From WHSW01 sp963759295 (GTDB lineage Bacteria; Actinomycetota; Thermoleophilia; Solirubrobacterales; 70-9), in the NCBI GenBank assembly GCA_963759295.1, contig CAVWYT010000006.1, positions 62,001-126,000 on the forward strand: a stretch of 64,000 bases of DNA, given 5' to 3'. This document shows, one piece after another, positions 30,904 to 39,585 of the stretch. The notes under the pieces are model-generated. The model had not been told where the DNA came from, did not search any database, and was given only the letters and a program-made list of their open reading frames with translations. The position numbers and the translations under genes are program-made. Position 1 is the stretch's first letter, and each line of letters begins with the position of its first letter.

Positions 30904-31320
30904 GTGCGGGCGTTGGTCCAGCGCGTCTCGCGCGCGACGGTATCGGTCGACGGCGCCGAGGTGTCGCAGATCGGCCCCGGCCTGCTGGTCCTGCTCGGGG
31001 TCCGGGACGGCGACGGGGAGCGGGAGGCCGATCGGCTCGCCGACAAGGTGCGGGCGCTGCGGGTCTTCGATGACCCCGACGGGCGCATGAACGAAGCGCT
31101 CGGCGAGCGCGAGGTCCTCTGCGTGAGCCAGTTCACGCTCTACGGCGACGCGCGCAAGGGCAACCGACCGAGCTACGTCGACGCCGCGCCGCCGGAGCTC
31201 GCAGCGCCTCTGTACGAACGCTTCTGCGAGCGCCTCGAGGCGAGGCGCGGCGTGTTCGGCGCGAGGATGCGCGTCGAGCTCGTCAACGACGGCCCTGTCA
31301 CCCTGCTGCTCGAGGCCTGA
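30904..31320 (+). CDS. dtd: D-aminoacyl-tRNA deacylase
   Basis: 138 residues. DTD removes D-amino acids from tRNA. It starts MRALVQRVSRATVSVDG, has LCVSQFTLYGDARKGNRPSY (the SQxT substrate motif) and ends with VELVNDGPVTLLLE, the Gly-cisPro motif that enforces chirality. The GTG start lies 9 nt after the TPR gene's stop, so the two are probably cotranscribed. Confidence 0.95.
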   Translation: MRALVQRVSRATVSVDGAEVSQIGPGLLVLLGVRDGDGEREADRLADKVRALRVFDDPDGRMNEALGEREVLCVSQFTLYGDARKGNRPSYVDAAPPELAAPLYERFCERLEARRGVFGARMRVELVNDGPVTLLLEA

Positions 31321-31349
31321 GTCGGGCTCGCCGCGCGAGCGGGCGAAGC

Positions 31350-31417
31350 TATACTCAGCCGACCTTCTTACGTACCCGAACCCTGTGAATGGTGGGCCCG
31401 GGCCCACCATTTTTTTC
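31350..31417 (+). promoter_or_regulatory. Leader of the rimP-nusA-infB operon: -10 hexamer and attenuator-like hairpin
   Basis: A TATACT -10 (31350-31355) without a clear -35 is followed 33 nt later by a perfect palindrome (31388-31411, halves AATGGTGGGCCC and GGGCCCACCATT) and a run of seven T (31410-31416). This is a strong intrinsic terminator placed after the promoter and before rimP (start 31467). It may simply end dtd transcription, or attenuate the operon in response to NusA. Confidence 0.7.
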
Positions 31418-31466
31418 GCAGTTTCAGGACGCGAGAGGAGAGAGAGACCGTCCAAGAAGAGGCCGA

Positions 31467-31907
31467 GTGAGCGACCTGACCGAGCTGCAACAGACGATCG
31501 AGGAGCGGATCGAGCGATTTGATCCGCGCACCGAGTTGATCACGCTTCAGCAGCCCGCGGCGGAGACGCTGCGGCTCTACATCGACCATCCCGAGGGGGT
31601 GGATCTCGGGCTCTGCGAGCGGGTCACCAACGAGCTTCGTGACCTGCTCGAAGCCTGGTCGCTGGAGGTCTCCTCGCCCGGCGCCGACCGGCCGCTGACC
31701 AAGCCGGATCACTATCGCCGCTTTCTCGGCCGCAGGGTCAAGGTGCGGACCAACGAGGCGATCGCGGGTCGCCGCAACTTCACCGGAACGCTGACCGAGG
31801 CCGACGACGAGGGCGTGTCCCTGGACGCCAACGGCGACGCCGTGCGTATCCCGCTGGCGGGCATCCGCCGGTCGAACCTGATCCCCGAGCTCCGAGGTGG
31901 AGTGTGA
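31467..31907 (+). CDS. rimP: Ribosome maturation factor RimP
   Basis: 146 residues. RimP aids 30S subunit assembly. Visible are LRLYIDHPEGVDLGLCERVTNELRDLL, the signature EVSSPGADRPL and the C-terminal SH3-like barrel with FLGRRVKVRTN and NFTGTLTEADDEGV, ending IRRSNLIPE. GTG start with an AGAAGAGG site. First gene of the rimP-nusA-infB operon. Confidence 0.95.
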   Translation: MSDLTELQQTIEERIERFDPRTELITLQQPAAETLRLYIDHPEGVDLGLCERVTNELRDLLEAWSLEVSSPGADRPLTKPDHYRRFLGRRVKVRTNEAIAGRRNFTGTLTEADDEGVSLDANGDAVRIPLAGIRRSNLIPELRGGV

Positions 31908-31965
31908 GCGCGGAGCGGCGATCGATCAACGGTGATTTGACGCGAAGCGCGAAGGAGATGATGAC

Positions 31966-33624
31966 TTGAGTCGCGAGATCGTCGAGGCACTGCACGGCCT
32001 CGAAGCAGAGAAGGGAATCGACGCCGAGACGCTGATGGCTGCGCTCGAGGATGCGCTGCTCTCCGCCTACAAGAAGAGCCCCGGCTCGGCCAAGTACGCG
32101 CGCGTCGATCTCGACCGCGACACCGCCGATTTCCGCGTCTATGAGCTGATCCTGCCCCCCGAGCTGGAGGAGAAGCTGCTCGCCCAGGTCGCCGAGGAGC
32201 AGGAGCAGACGATCGACCCCGAGACCGGCGAGCTGCGCGAGCCGGAGGAGCCCGAGCTCGATCCGGAGATCCTGAGGCCCTACGAGAACCAGATCCAGTC
32301 GCGCGACGTGACCCCCGACGACTTCGGTCGGATCGCGGCGCAGACGGCCAAGCAGGTGATCCTGCAGCGGATCCGCGAGGCCGAGCGCCAGATGATGTAC
32401 GACGAGTACCAGGACCGCGTCGGCGAGCTGATCACCGGCATCATCCAGCAGTCGGACAACCGATACACGCTCGTGCAGCTGCGCGAGCGGGTCGAAGCCC
32501 TGCTGCCCCGCTCCGAGCAGGTCTGGAACGAGCGCTACGACCACGGGATGCGGGTCAAGGCGGTGATCACCGACGTCTCCGCCGAGGGCAAGGGGCCGAG
32601 CATCGTCGTCTCGCGGCGCAACCCGGAGCTGATCAAGCAGCTGTTCGAGCTCGAGGTCCCCGAGATCGCCGACGGGCTGGTCGAGATCGTCGGCGTCGCC
32701 CGCGAGCCCGGCTACCGCTCGAAGATCGCCGTGATCTCCCACGCCGACGGCGTCGATCCGGTCGGCGCCTGCGTCGGCCCGCGCGGCTCCCGGGTGCGGA
32801 TGGTGGTCTCCGAGCTTCGCGGCGAGAAGATCGACATCATCCCCCACAACGACGAGCCGGCGAGGTTCGTCGCCAAGGCGCTGTCGCCGGCTCGCGTACG
32901 CGAGGTGCTCGTCGACGACGAGACCAAGGAGGCGACGGTGATCGTCCCCGACGACCAGCTCTCGCTGGCGATCGGGCGCGAGGGCCAGAACGCCCGCCTC
33001 GCCGCCAAGCTCACCGGCTGGAAGGTGGACATCAAGTCGCAGACCGAGTTCTCGGAGGTCGAGGAGATCGAGTACGAGCAGGAGGAGCAAGCCGATGGTC
33101 GCTGCTCCGCCGTCCTCTCCGCCGGCCGGCGCTGCCCGAACGCCGCGCTCGAGGGCTCGCGCTACTGCGGCCTGCCCCAGCACCAGGCGCTGGCCCGGTT
33201 CCAGACCAACCAGGTGACGGTCCTCTCGGCGCTCGGCGACGAGGAGGTCGGCGTTCTAGCCGATCCGGACGCCCCCGACGCGGCCGTCGCCGAGCTGGTC
33301 GCCAAGGCCGAGGCGGAGTTCTCGGAGGCGGGCGCGCAGGCCGGCGCGCCCGCGGCCGAGGCCGAGCCGGCCGAGGAGCCGGCCCCGGAGGCCCCCGGCA
33401 CGGAGCCCGTCGGCGAGCCCGAGGCGCCGACCGCCCCGCCGGTTTCCGAGCCCGAGGAGGCCGAGCAGCGCGAGCCCGAGGAGTCGGTGGCGAGCGAGGA
33501 GCGGCCGGCGCTCGAGCACTCGCAGGACGGCGGCGCCGAGGATGGCTCACCGACCGGGGAAGGCTCGGAGGAGGCCCCGGCGCCGGGAGCCGAGGCCGAG
33601 GAAACCGCGGAGGCGCAGTCGTAA
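31966..33624 (+). CDS. nusA: Transcription termination/antitermination factor NusA with Cys-rich C-terminal extension
   Basis: 552 residues. N-terminal RNAP-binding domain (1-130), S1 domain (FGRIAAQTAKQVILQRIREAER onward), KH1 with VGACVGPRGSRVRMVVSEL and KH2 with LSLAIGREGQNARLAAKLTGW. After KH2 (about residue 365) comes an unusual module with RCSAVLSAGRRCPN, then RYCGLPQH, a Cys/His pattern like a small zinc knuckle, followed by about 130 Glu/Pro/Ala-rich residues. TTG start behind AAGGAG. The ylxR gene normally found between nusA and infB is missing. Confidence 0.93.
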   Translation: MSREIVEALHGLEAEKGIDAETLMAALEDALLSAYKKSPGSAKYARVDLDRDTADFRVYELILPPELEEKLLAQVAEEQEQTIDPETGELREPEEPELDPEILRPYENQIQSRDVTPDDFGRIAAQTAKQVILQRIREAERQMMYDEYQDRVGELITGIIQQSDNRYTLVQLRERVEALLPRSEQVWNERYDHGMRVKAVITDVSAEGKGPSIVVSRRNPELIKQLFELEVPEIADGLVEIVGVAREPGYRSKIAVISHADGVDPVGACVGPRGSRVRMVVSELRGEKIDIIPHNDEPARFVAKALSPARVREVLVDDETKEATVIVPDDQLSLAIGREGQNARLAAKLTGWKVDIKSQTEFSEVEEIEYEQEEQADGRCSAVLSAGRRCPNAALEGSRYCGLPQHQALARFQTNQVTVLSALGDEEVGVLADPDAPDAAVAELVAKAEAEFSEAGAQAGAPAAEAEPAEEPAPEAPGTEPVGEPEAPTAPPVSEPEEAEQREPEESVASEERPALEHSQDGGAEDGSPTGEGSEEAPAPGAEAEETAEAQS

Positions 33625-33625
33625 A

Positions 33626-35914
33626 TTGGCCCGCAAGCGCGTTCACGAGATAGCCAAGCAGCAGGGGCTGTCGAGCAAAGAGGTCCTCGCGGCGCTGAGG
33701 GCCGCCGGCGTCGAGGCGACCGCTGCGGCGTCCAGTGTCGAGGAGGACGTCGCCCTGCGGGCGCTGCAGGACGCCAACGGCGGCTCGGGCCAGGCGCCCG
33801 CCGCTGAGCAGGCAAAGCAGCCGGAGGCCGCAGCCGCGACCGCCGCGCCCGAGAGCCCGCCCGCACCGCGGCCGGCCGCTCCGCAGGCCGAGGGGGCGAC
33901 GGCCGCGCCCGAGGCGGCGAAGCCGCCCGCCGGGTCTCGGGACAAGCCGGCGCGACCCGTCCGCCCTGCGGGCGATGGAGCCGGCGCGACGGCCGGCCAG
34001 AAGAAGCGCCGCCGCGTGGTGATCGACTCGCAGGCCTCCCGCCGCGACCAGATGTCGAGCGCGCCGCCGCGCCGCCCGCCGCGCCGCCGCGGCGGGCGCC
34101 GGCGCCGGCCACTGCTCGAGGAGCCGCCCCTCGGGCCGCACGTCGAGGCCGAGCAGCCGCCGCTCAAGGTCCCCTCGGGCGCCACTGTCCGCGAGGTCGC
34201 GGAGATCTTCGGCGTCGGCAGCGCCGACGTGATCAAGCAGCTGATGACCCTGGGCGAGATGGCGACCCTGACCCAGACGCTCTCCGACGACACGATCGAG
34301 GTGCTCGCCGATGCCCTCGACCGCAAGGTGGAGGTGGTCAGCGCCGCCGAGGACGTCGAGGAGGCGCCCGTGTACGACGACGCCCCGGAGGAGCTCGTCG
34401 AGCGCCCGCCGGTGGTGACGATCATGGGTCACGTCGACCACGGCAAGACCTCGCTGCTCGACGCGATCCGCGAGACCGAGGTCGTCGCCGGGGAGGCCGG
34501 TGGGATCACCCAGCACATCGGGGCCTACCAGGTGCGCCAGAACGGCAAGACGATCAGCTTCATCGACACGCCCGGCCACGCCGCGTTCACCGCGATGCGC
34601 GCGCGCGGCGCCGACGTCACCGACATCGTCGTGATCGTCGTCGCGGCCGACGACGGGGTGATGCCGCAGACGGTCGAGGCGATCGACCACGCGAAAGCCG
34701 CCGACGTGCCGATGCTGGTCGCGATCAACAAGATCGACCTCCCGAACGCCAACCCCGACAAGGTCAAGGGCGAGCTCGCCCAGCAGGGCCTCAACCCCGA
34801 GGACTGGGGCGGCGACACGATCTTCGTCAACGTCTCGGCGAAGACGAAGGAGAACCTCGACGAGCTGCTGGAGAACATCGTCGTGCTCGCCGAGGTCGAG
34901 GAGCTGAAGGCGAACCCGAACGCGCCCGCCTCGGGCTCGGTGATCGAGTCGCATCTCGACCCCGGCCGCGGCCCGGTCGTCACCGTGCTGATCCAGCGCG
35001 GGACGATGCGCGTCGGCGACTCGGTCGTCGCCGGTCCGCAGTGGGGCAAGGTCCGCGCGATGCAGGACCACACCGGCACCCATCTCGAGCAGGCGACGCC
35101 GGGCGACCCGGTCGAGGTGCTCGGCTTCGACGGCGTCGCCGAGGCCGGCGAACGCGTCGAGGTGGTCGAGAACGACCGCCGCGCGCGCCAACTCGCCGAG
35201 GAGCGCGCTCACCGGCTGAAGACCGAGCAGCTCGCCCGCCGCCAGTCGCGCCGGCTGACGCTCGACGAGGTCTTCGCGAAGGCCCGCGAGGGGGAGCTCA
35301 ACGAGCTGAACATCCTGCTCAAGGCGGACGTGTCGGGCTCGCTCGAGGCGCTCCAGGACGAGATCGCGAAGCTGCCTCAGGACGAGATCGTCGTCAACGT
35401 GATCCGTTCGGCCGCTGGCGGGATCAACGAGTCCGACGTGATGCTCGCCGCCGCCTCCGACGCCGTGATCATCGGCTTCAACGTCCGCCCGCTCGCCGAT
35501 GCGCGTCGCGCCGCCGACCGCGAGGGGGTCGAGGTCCGCACCTACTCGGTGATCTACAAGGTCACCGAAGAGCTCCGCGCGGCGATGGAGGGCATGCTCG
35601 CGCCCGAGGAGGTCGAGGAGTCGCTCGGCCATGCGGAGGTGCTGGAGCTCTTCAAGGCCTCGCGCGTCGGCACGATCGCCGGTTGCACGGTCACCGACGG
35701 CCGGCTGGTCCGCGGCGCCGAGGTCCGCCTCGTGCGCGAGGGCACGGTGATCTGGACCGGCCGGATCGGCTCCCTCCGGCGGTTCAAGGATGACGTCCGC
35801 GAGGTCGAGGCCGGCCTCGAGTGCGGCGTCGTGCTCGAGGGCTACCAGGACGTCAAGGTCGGCGACGGGCTCGAGGCGTTCGAGACGCGCCAGGTCGAGA
35901 AGACGCTCGAGTAG
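33626..35914 (+). CDS. infB: Translation initiation factor IF-2
   Basis: 762 residues. N-terminal IF2N domain (RKRVHEIAKQQGLSSKEVLAALRAAG), a low-complexity Ala/Pro/Arg linker with a second IF2N region (VREVAEIFGVGSADVIKQLM), the GTPase domain with G1 GHVDHGKTS, G3 DTPGH and G4 NKID, then domains II to IV with ILLKADVSGSLEAL and GTIAGCTVTDGRL. It delivers initiator tRNA to the 30S subunit. TTG 33626 starts one base after the nusA stop; this start is inferred from coupling and the LARKRVHEIAK opening. Confidence 0.95.
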   Translation: MARKRVHEIAKQQGLSSKEVLAALRAAGVEATAAASSVEEDVALRALQDANGGSGQAPAAEQAKQPEAAAATAAPESPPAPRPAAPQAEGATAAPEAAKPPAGSRDKPARPVRPAGDGAGATAGQKKRRRVVIDSQASRRDQMSSAPPRRPPRRRGGRRRRPLLEEPPLGPHVEAEQPPLKVPSGATVREVAEIFGVGSADVIKQLMTLGEMATLTQTLSDDTIEVLADALDRKVEVVSAAEDVEEAPVYDDAPEELVERPPVVTIMGHVDHGKTSLLDAIRETEVVAGEAGGITQHIGAYQVRQNGKTISFIDTPGHAAFTAMRARGADVTDIVVIVVAADDGVMPQTVEAIDHAKAADVPMLVAINKIDLPNANPDKVKGELAQQGLNPEDWGGDTIFVNVSAKTKENLDELLENIVVLAEVEELKANPNAPASGSVIESHLDPGRGPVVTVLIQRGTMRVGDSVVAGPQWGKVRAMQDHTGTHLEQATPGDPVEVLGFDGVAEAGERVEVVENDRRARQLAEERAHRLKTEQLARRQSRRLTLDEVFAKAREGELNELNILLKADVSGSLEALQDEIAKLPQDEIVVNVIRSAAGGINESDVMLAAASDAVIIGFNVRPLADARRAADREGVEVRTYSVIYKVTEELRAAMEGMLAPEEVEESLGHAEVLELFKASRVGTIAGCTVTDGRLVRGAEVRLVREGTVIWTGRIGSLRRFKDDVREVEAGLECGVVLEGYQDVKVGDGLEAFETRQVEKTLE

Positions 35915-35966
35915 CGGCGGTCGGCCCGCGCCGAGCGTCGAGGACTCGGCGCTAGTTCGAAGCTCC

Positions 35967-36269
35967 ATGGCCACCACCTACGTCTCGCTCACCGAGGTCC
36001 GGCTGGACCTGCGTCATTGCCGCAATCTGAAGGAAAAGCGGCAGGTCGTCTCCTCGCTGAAGGGACAGATCCGGCAGCGGTTCGTCGCCGCCGTCGCCGA
36101 GATCGGCGATCACGACGATCGCCGCAGCGGTCGGCTGCTGGTCGCGCTGGTCGGTGGGGCGGAGGTTCGGCAGCGGGCCTCGGAGCTTGAGCGCTTCGTC
36201 GAGGCGCGGTCTCCGGAAGGGTGCGCGTTCGAGCGCGACCTGCTGACGCTCGCCGACATTCGGGGCTGA
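35967..36269 (+). CDS. DUF503 family protein (YlxP-like)
   Basis: 100 residues. The hallmark of DUF503 is the LRHCRNLKEKRQVVSSLKGQIRQRF segment with the KEKR core, preceded by a beta strand and followed by FVAAVAEIGDHDDRR and two further strands. Members sit between infB and rbfA in many bacteria, as here, and are linked to ribosome assembly or 30S function by context only. Start ATG 35967. Confidence 0.88.
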   Translation: MATTYVSLTEVRLDLRHCRNLKEKRQVVSSLKGQIRQRFVAAVAEIGDHDDRRSGRLLVALVGGAEVRQRASELERFVEARSPEGCAFERDLLTLADIRG

Positions 36270-36328
36270 CCGCGGCCGGGAGGGCCGTGTCGTGGAGCGT
36301 CGCGGCGCCCCTGTTATGTTGGCTGCGT

Positions 36329-36670
36329 ATGGCTGGCGGCGACCGCATGCGGCGGATCGACGAGGTCATGCGAAAGATCATCGGCACCGCGATCGCCAGC
36401 GATCTCGAGGATCCGAGGATCGGTTTCGTGACAGTCACCGCCGTTCACACAAGTCCTGACCTGCGCTCGGCGCGCGTCTACGTCAGCGTGCTCGGGGACG
36501 AGTCCGAGCGCGAGGCGACGCTCGCGGGACTGCGCGCCTCGCACGGCAAGCTCCAGGGCGCGATCGCGCGCGAGGTGCGGATCAAGCACACGCCGACCCT
36601 GACCTTCCACTACGACGAGGGACCCGAGCGCGCCCTGCGGCTGACTCGGCTGCTCGAGGACGACGAATGA
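36329..36670 (+). CDS. rbfA: Ribosome-binding factor A
   Basis: 113 residues. RbfA binds the 30S head-body junction during late assembly. RMRRIDEVMRKIIGTAIASDLEDPRIGFVTVTAVHTSPDLRSARVYVSVLGDE is the KH-like core and IKHTPTLTFHYDEGPERALRLTRLL the end. A TATGTT -10 ends 8 nt before the ATG at 36329, which decides this start over an in-frame upstream codon at 36221. Its stop overlaps the next gene as ATGA. Confidence 0.94.
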   Translation: MAGGDRMRRIDEVMRKIIGTAIASDLEDPRIGFVTVTAVHTSPDLRSARVYVSVLGDESEREATLAGLRASHGKLQGAIAREVRIKHTPTLTFHYDEGPERALRLTRLLEDDE

Positions 36671-37668
36671 GCGATCAGATCACGGTGCCGGCGACCGATC
36701 TCGAGCTCGCGGTCGATGCGCTGCGCACCGACGAGCGCTTCCTGCTCACCACCCACGAGGGCCCCGACGGCGACGCCCTCGGCTCGCTGCTCGCAATGCA
36801 CCACGTGCTCGGCCAGCTCGGCAAGGACTCGCTGATGTTCCTGGCCGCGAAGGAGTTCCCGCTGGCGGTCGAGTACCGGTTCCTGCCGCTGACCGATGTC
36901 TTCCACGAGCCTCCGGCGGATCTCGTCGACCGCACCCTCGTCTTCCTCGACTGCGGCAACATCGACCGGATGCCGGTCGACTTCCTGCGCCGCGACGGCG
37001 CCAGGCTGGTGAACGTCGACCACCACCACGACAACACGCGCTTCGGAACCATCAACGTGGTCGACACCGCGGCCTCCTGCACGGCCGAGATCGTGCTCGA
37101 GATCGCGAAGCGCCTCGGGGCCGCGATCACCGCCGAGATCGCCTCGGCGCTCTACGTCGGGCTGATCACCGACACGGGCAAGTTCATGTACGAGAACACG
37201 ACGCCCGCCTCGCACCGGATCGCGGCCGAGCTGATCGAGGCCGGGGTCGACGTCAACGACACCTACCGCCGGCTCTATGAGCGGGTGCCGATCGAGAAGC
37301 TGCGCTTGCTCGCCCGCGCCCTCGACAAGGTCGAACGCTACGACGACGGGCGCTTCGCGATCACCTACATCAGCATCGGCGACTACGAGAGCACCGGGGC
37401 GGAGGAGGTGCTGACCGAGGGGATCATCGACTTCGTGCGCGCGCTCGAGGGCACCGAGGTGGCGGCGGTGATCCGCGACAAGACCGACGGCGGGCGCGCC
37501 GCCCGCAAGGTCAGCCTGCGCTCGTCCGACGGGGGCGTCGACGTCTCCGCGATCGCTCGCGTCCACGGAGGCGGCGGGCACCGCCGCGCCGCGGGTTTCG
37601 GCAGCGACCTCAGCTATTCGGAGCTGGTCGAGTTCCTGCGCGCCGAGATCGCCGCGCAGCTCGACTGA
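36667..37668 (+). CDS. nrnA: DHH/DHHA1 phosphoesterase, NrnA-like nanoRNase/pAp phosphatase
   Basis: 333 residues. The DHH domain shows THEGPDGDALGSLLAM, FLDCGNIDR, NVDHHHDNTRFG and GLITDTGKF; the DHHA1 domain ends with RVHGGGGHRRAAGF. NrnA degrades 2-5-nt RNAs and dephosphorylates pAp. It overlaps rbfA by 4 nt and is followed directly by truB, the common rbfA-nrnA-truB order. c-di-AMP/pApA hydrolysis is an alternative activity in this family. Confidence 0.92.
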   Translation: MSDQITVPATDLELAVDALRTDERFLLTTHEGPDGDALGSLLAMHHVLGQLGKDSLMFLAAKEFPLAVEYRFLPLTDVFHEPPADLVDRTLVFLDCGNIDRMPVDFLRRDGARLVNVDHHHDNTRFGTINVVDTAASCTAEIVLEIAKRLGAAITAEIASALYVGLITDTGKFMYENTTPASHRIAAELIEAGVDVNDTYRRLYERVPIEKLRLLARALDKVERYDDGRFAITYISIGDYESTGAEEVLTEGIIDFVRALEGTEVAAVIRDKTDGGRAARKVSLRSSDGGVDVSAIARVHGGGGHRRAAGFGSDLSYSELVEFLRAEIAAQLD

Positions 37669-37669
37669 C

Positions 37670-38317
37670 GTGAGCGCCGAGATCGGCGCCACCGGGGCGG
37701 TCGTGCTCGCCGACAAGCCCGCGGGCGTCACCTCCCACGACGTGGTCGCTCGGATCAGGCGCGGGTTCGGGGTCAAGGGCGGCCACGCAGGGACGCTCGA
37801 CCCGTTCGCGACCGGCCTGCTGATCGTCCTCTTGGGGCGCCCGGCGACCCGCGAGCAGCGCCGCTTCATGGCGCTGCGCAAGACCTACCGGGTGACGGCG
37901 CGCTTCGGTGCGGTCTCGACCACCGGCGATCTCGACGGCGAGATCACCGAGACGGGGGTCGTCCCGGCGGGCGAGCTCGAGCTTCCGACCGGCGAGATCC
38001 GGCAGCGCCCGCCGGCCTACTCGGCCGTCAAGGTCGGCGGCCGGCGCGCCTACGAGCGTGCCCGCCGCGGTGAGCAGGTCGAGATGCCGGAGCGCCTGGT
38101 GACCATCCACCGCTTCGACCCGCTGCGCCGCGAGGGCGCCGAGGCGGAATTCGAGATCGAGTGCTCATCGGGGACCTACGTGCGCAGCCTGGTCGCCGAC
38201 CTCGGCGACGCTTACTGCACGGCGTTGCGGCGGACCGCGATCGGTCCGTTCTCGGTCGACGAGGCCGACGAGGGATCCGCGCTGCCCCTCGTCGACGCCC
38301 TCGCGCGGCTCGCCTGA
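37670..38317 (+). CDS. truB: tRNA pseudouridine-55 synthase, short form
   Basis: 215 residues. VLADKPAGVTSHDVV, the catalytic Asp in HAGTLDPFATGLL, KTYRVTARFGAVSTTGDLDGEI, RPPAYSAVKVGGRRAYERAR and SSGTYVRSLVADLG are all in place. TruB makes pseudouridine 55 in the T loop of tRNA. The protein is 80-100 residues shorter than most TruBs: the insert before RPPAYSAVK is reduced and the C-terminal PUA-like part is absent. GTG starts 1 nt after nrnA. Confidence 0.93.
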   Translation: MSAEIGATGAVVLADKPAGVTSHDVVARIRRGFGVKGGHAGTLDPFATGLLIVLLGRPATREQRRFMALRKTYRVTARFGAVSTTGDLDGEITETGVVPAGELELPTGEIRQRPPAYSAVKVGGRRAYERARRGEQVEMPERLVTIHRFDPLRREGAEAEFEIECSSGTYVRSLVADLGDAYCTALRRTAIGPFSVDEADEGSALPLVDALARLA

Positions 38318-38330
38318 AAGAGTTGCGGCC

Positions 38331-39224
38331 GTGAGCATCAAGGTGACTCCACTGCCCGAGGCCGAGCGCCGGCCGCGCAAGGTCGCGATCGGAACCTTCG
38401 ACGGCGTTCACGTCGGCCACCGCAAGGTGATCGAGGGCGCCGACACGGTGCTCACCTTCGACCCGCACCCACTCAGCGTCATCCGCCCCGAGGCGGCGCC
38501 GAAGCTGATCATGCCGTTCGAGATCAAGCGCGACGTGATCGAGGGCCTGGGCGTCTCGGAGCTGGTCGTGATCCCGTTCGACGCGGGGTTCTCGGCGATC
38601 GAGGCCGAGGAGTTCTGCTCGCGGATCCTGATCGAGATCCTCGGCGCGGAGCGGGTCTCGGTCGGCGAGAACTTCCGCTTCGGCAAGCGGGCCAGGGGCG
38701 ACCCCGAGATGCTCCGCTCGCATGCGGAGTTCTCGACCCGGGTCGTGCCCCTGGTCGAGGTCGACGGCGAGACCGTCTCGTCGACCCGGATCCGCGCCCT
38801 GATCGCCGCCGGCGAGGTCGAGGGCGCGATGCGCTGCCTCGGCGCGCCCTTTCTCCTCGAGGGCACCGTCGTCGAGGGCGACAAGCGCGGGCGCAGACTG
38901 GGGTTTCCGACCGCCAACGTGGTTCCCCACGAGGAGTACGCGTACCCGGGTCACGGCGTCTACGCGGCGTTCGCGAACGGTGTCCCGGCGGCGGTCAACG
39001 TCGGCGTGCGGCCGACGTTCGAGACCGGCAGGGGGGTGCTGATCGAGTCGTTTCTGATCGACCACTCGTCCGATCTCTACGGCCGGACGCTGCGGATCGC
39101 GTTCATCGCCCGGCTGCGGGGCGAGCGGCGCTTCCCCGGGGTCGAGAAGCTGGTCGCGCAGATGCGCCAAGACGTAGAGGAAGCCCGCGAGCGGTGTGCT
39201 AATTTCTCTCCGCCGCAGCCCTGA
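38331..39224 (+). CDS. ribF: Bifunctional riboflavin kinase/FAD synthetase
   Basis: 297 residues. FAD synthetase domain: KVAIGTFDGVHVGHRKVI, LTFDPHPLSVIRPE, ENFRFGKRARGD and SSTRIRALIAAGEVEGA. Riboflavin kinase domain: GTVVEGDKRGRRLGFPTANV, NVGVRPTF and IESFLIDHSSDLYGRTLRI. It makes FMN and then FAD. GTG start 13 nt after truB; rpsO follows after a hairpin. Confidence 0.96.
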   Translation: MSIKVTPLPEAERRPRKVAIGTFDGVHVGHRKVIEGADTVLTFDPHPLSVIRPEAAPKLIMPFEIKRDVIEGLGVSELVVIPFDAGFSAIEAEEFCSRILIEILGAERVSVGENFRFGKRARGDPEMLRSHAEFSTRVVPLVEVDGETVSSTRIRALIAAGEVEGAMRCLGAPFLLEGTVVEGDKRGRRLGFPTANVVPHEEYAYPGHGVYAAFANGVPAAVNVGVRPTFETGRGVLIESFLIDHSSDLYGRTLRIAFIARLRGERRFPGVEKLVAQMRQDVEEARERCANFSPPQP

Positions 39225-39239
39225 CGGGCGCGGCGTTTT
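39211..39239 (+). terminator. Terminator-like hairpin before rpsO
   Basis: CGCCGC (39211-39216) can pair with GCGGCG (39230-39235), followed by TTTT. It straddles the ribF stop and lies 7 nt before rpsO. A TAATTT -10-like hexamer at 39200-39205 could start an rpsO transcript just before it. It could end ribF transcription partly or act in S15 autoregulation; the stem is only six pairs. Confidence 0.4.
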
Positions 39240-39245
39240 CACGAT

Positions 39246-39515
39246 ATGGGCCTGACCAAGGAAAAGAAGCAGGAGCTGATCGGCAAGTACGGCCGCGCCG
39301 ACGGCGACACCGGATCAGCCGAGGTCCAGGTCGCGCTGCTTACCGCGCGTATCAACGAGCTCACCGAGCACCTGCGCTCGCACACGAAGGATCACCACTC
39401 CCGGCGCGGGCTGCTGATGCTGGTCGGCAAGCGCCGGCGGCTGCTGCGCTACCTGCAGCGCTCCGACCTCGAGCGCTACCGCGCGCTGGTCGCCGAGCTC
39501 GGCCTGCGCCGCTGA
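39246..39515 (+). CDS. rpsO: 30S ribosomal protein S15
   Basis: 89 residues, full length. LTKEKKQELIGKYGRADGDTGSAEVQVALLTARINELTEHLRSHTKDHHSRRGLLMLVGKRRRLLRYL is the canonical S15 sequence with the rRNA-binding DTGSAEVQ and HHSRRGL motifs. rpsO lies between ribF and, 1.2 kb on, pnp; two thiol-redox genes are inserted between rpsO and pnp. Confidence 0.97.
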   Translation: MGLTKEKKQELIGKYGRADGDTGSAEVQVALLTARINELTEHLRSHTKDHHSRRGLLMLVGKRRRLLRYLQRSDLERYRALVAELGLRR

Positions 39516-39585
39516 GCGACGTGATGCGGAGTGGGAAGGCCGCGCCGCGCCGCGCCGCCGCCGAGCCGCGTTATTCTCGCCGGCC

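Noticed and set aside
32923..35977. Long minus-strand open frame opposite nusA/infB
   Set aside because: Shadow of infB; no recognisable domain and poor composition.
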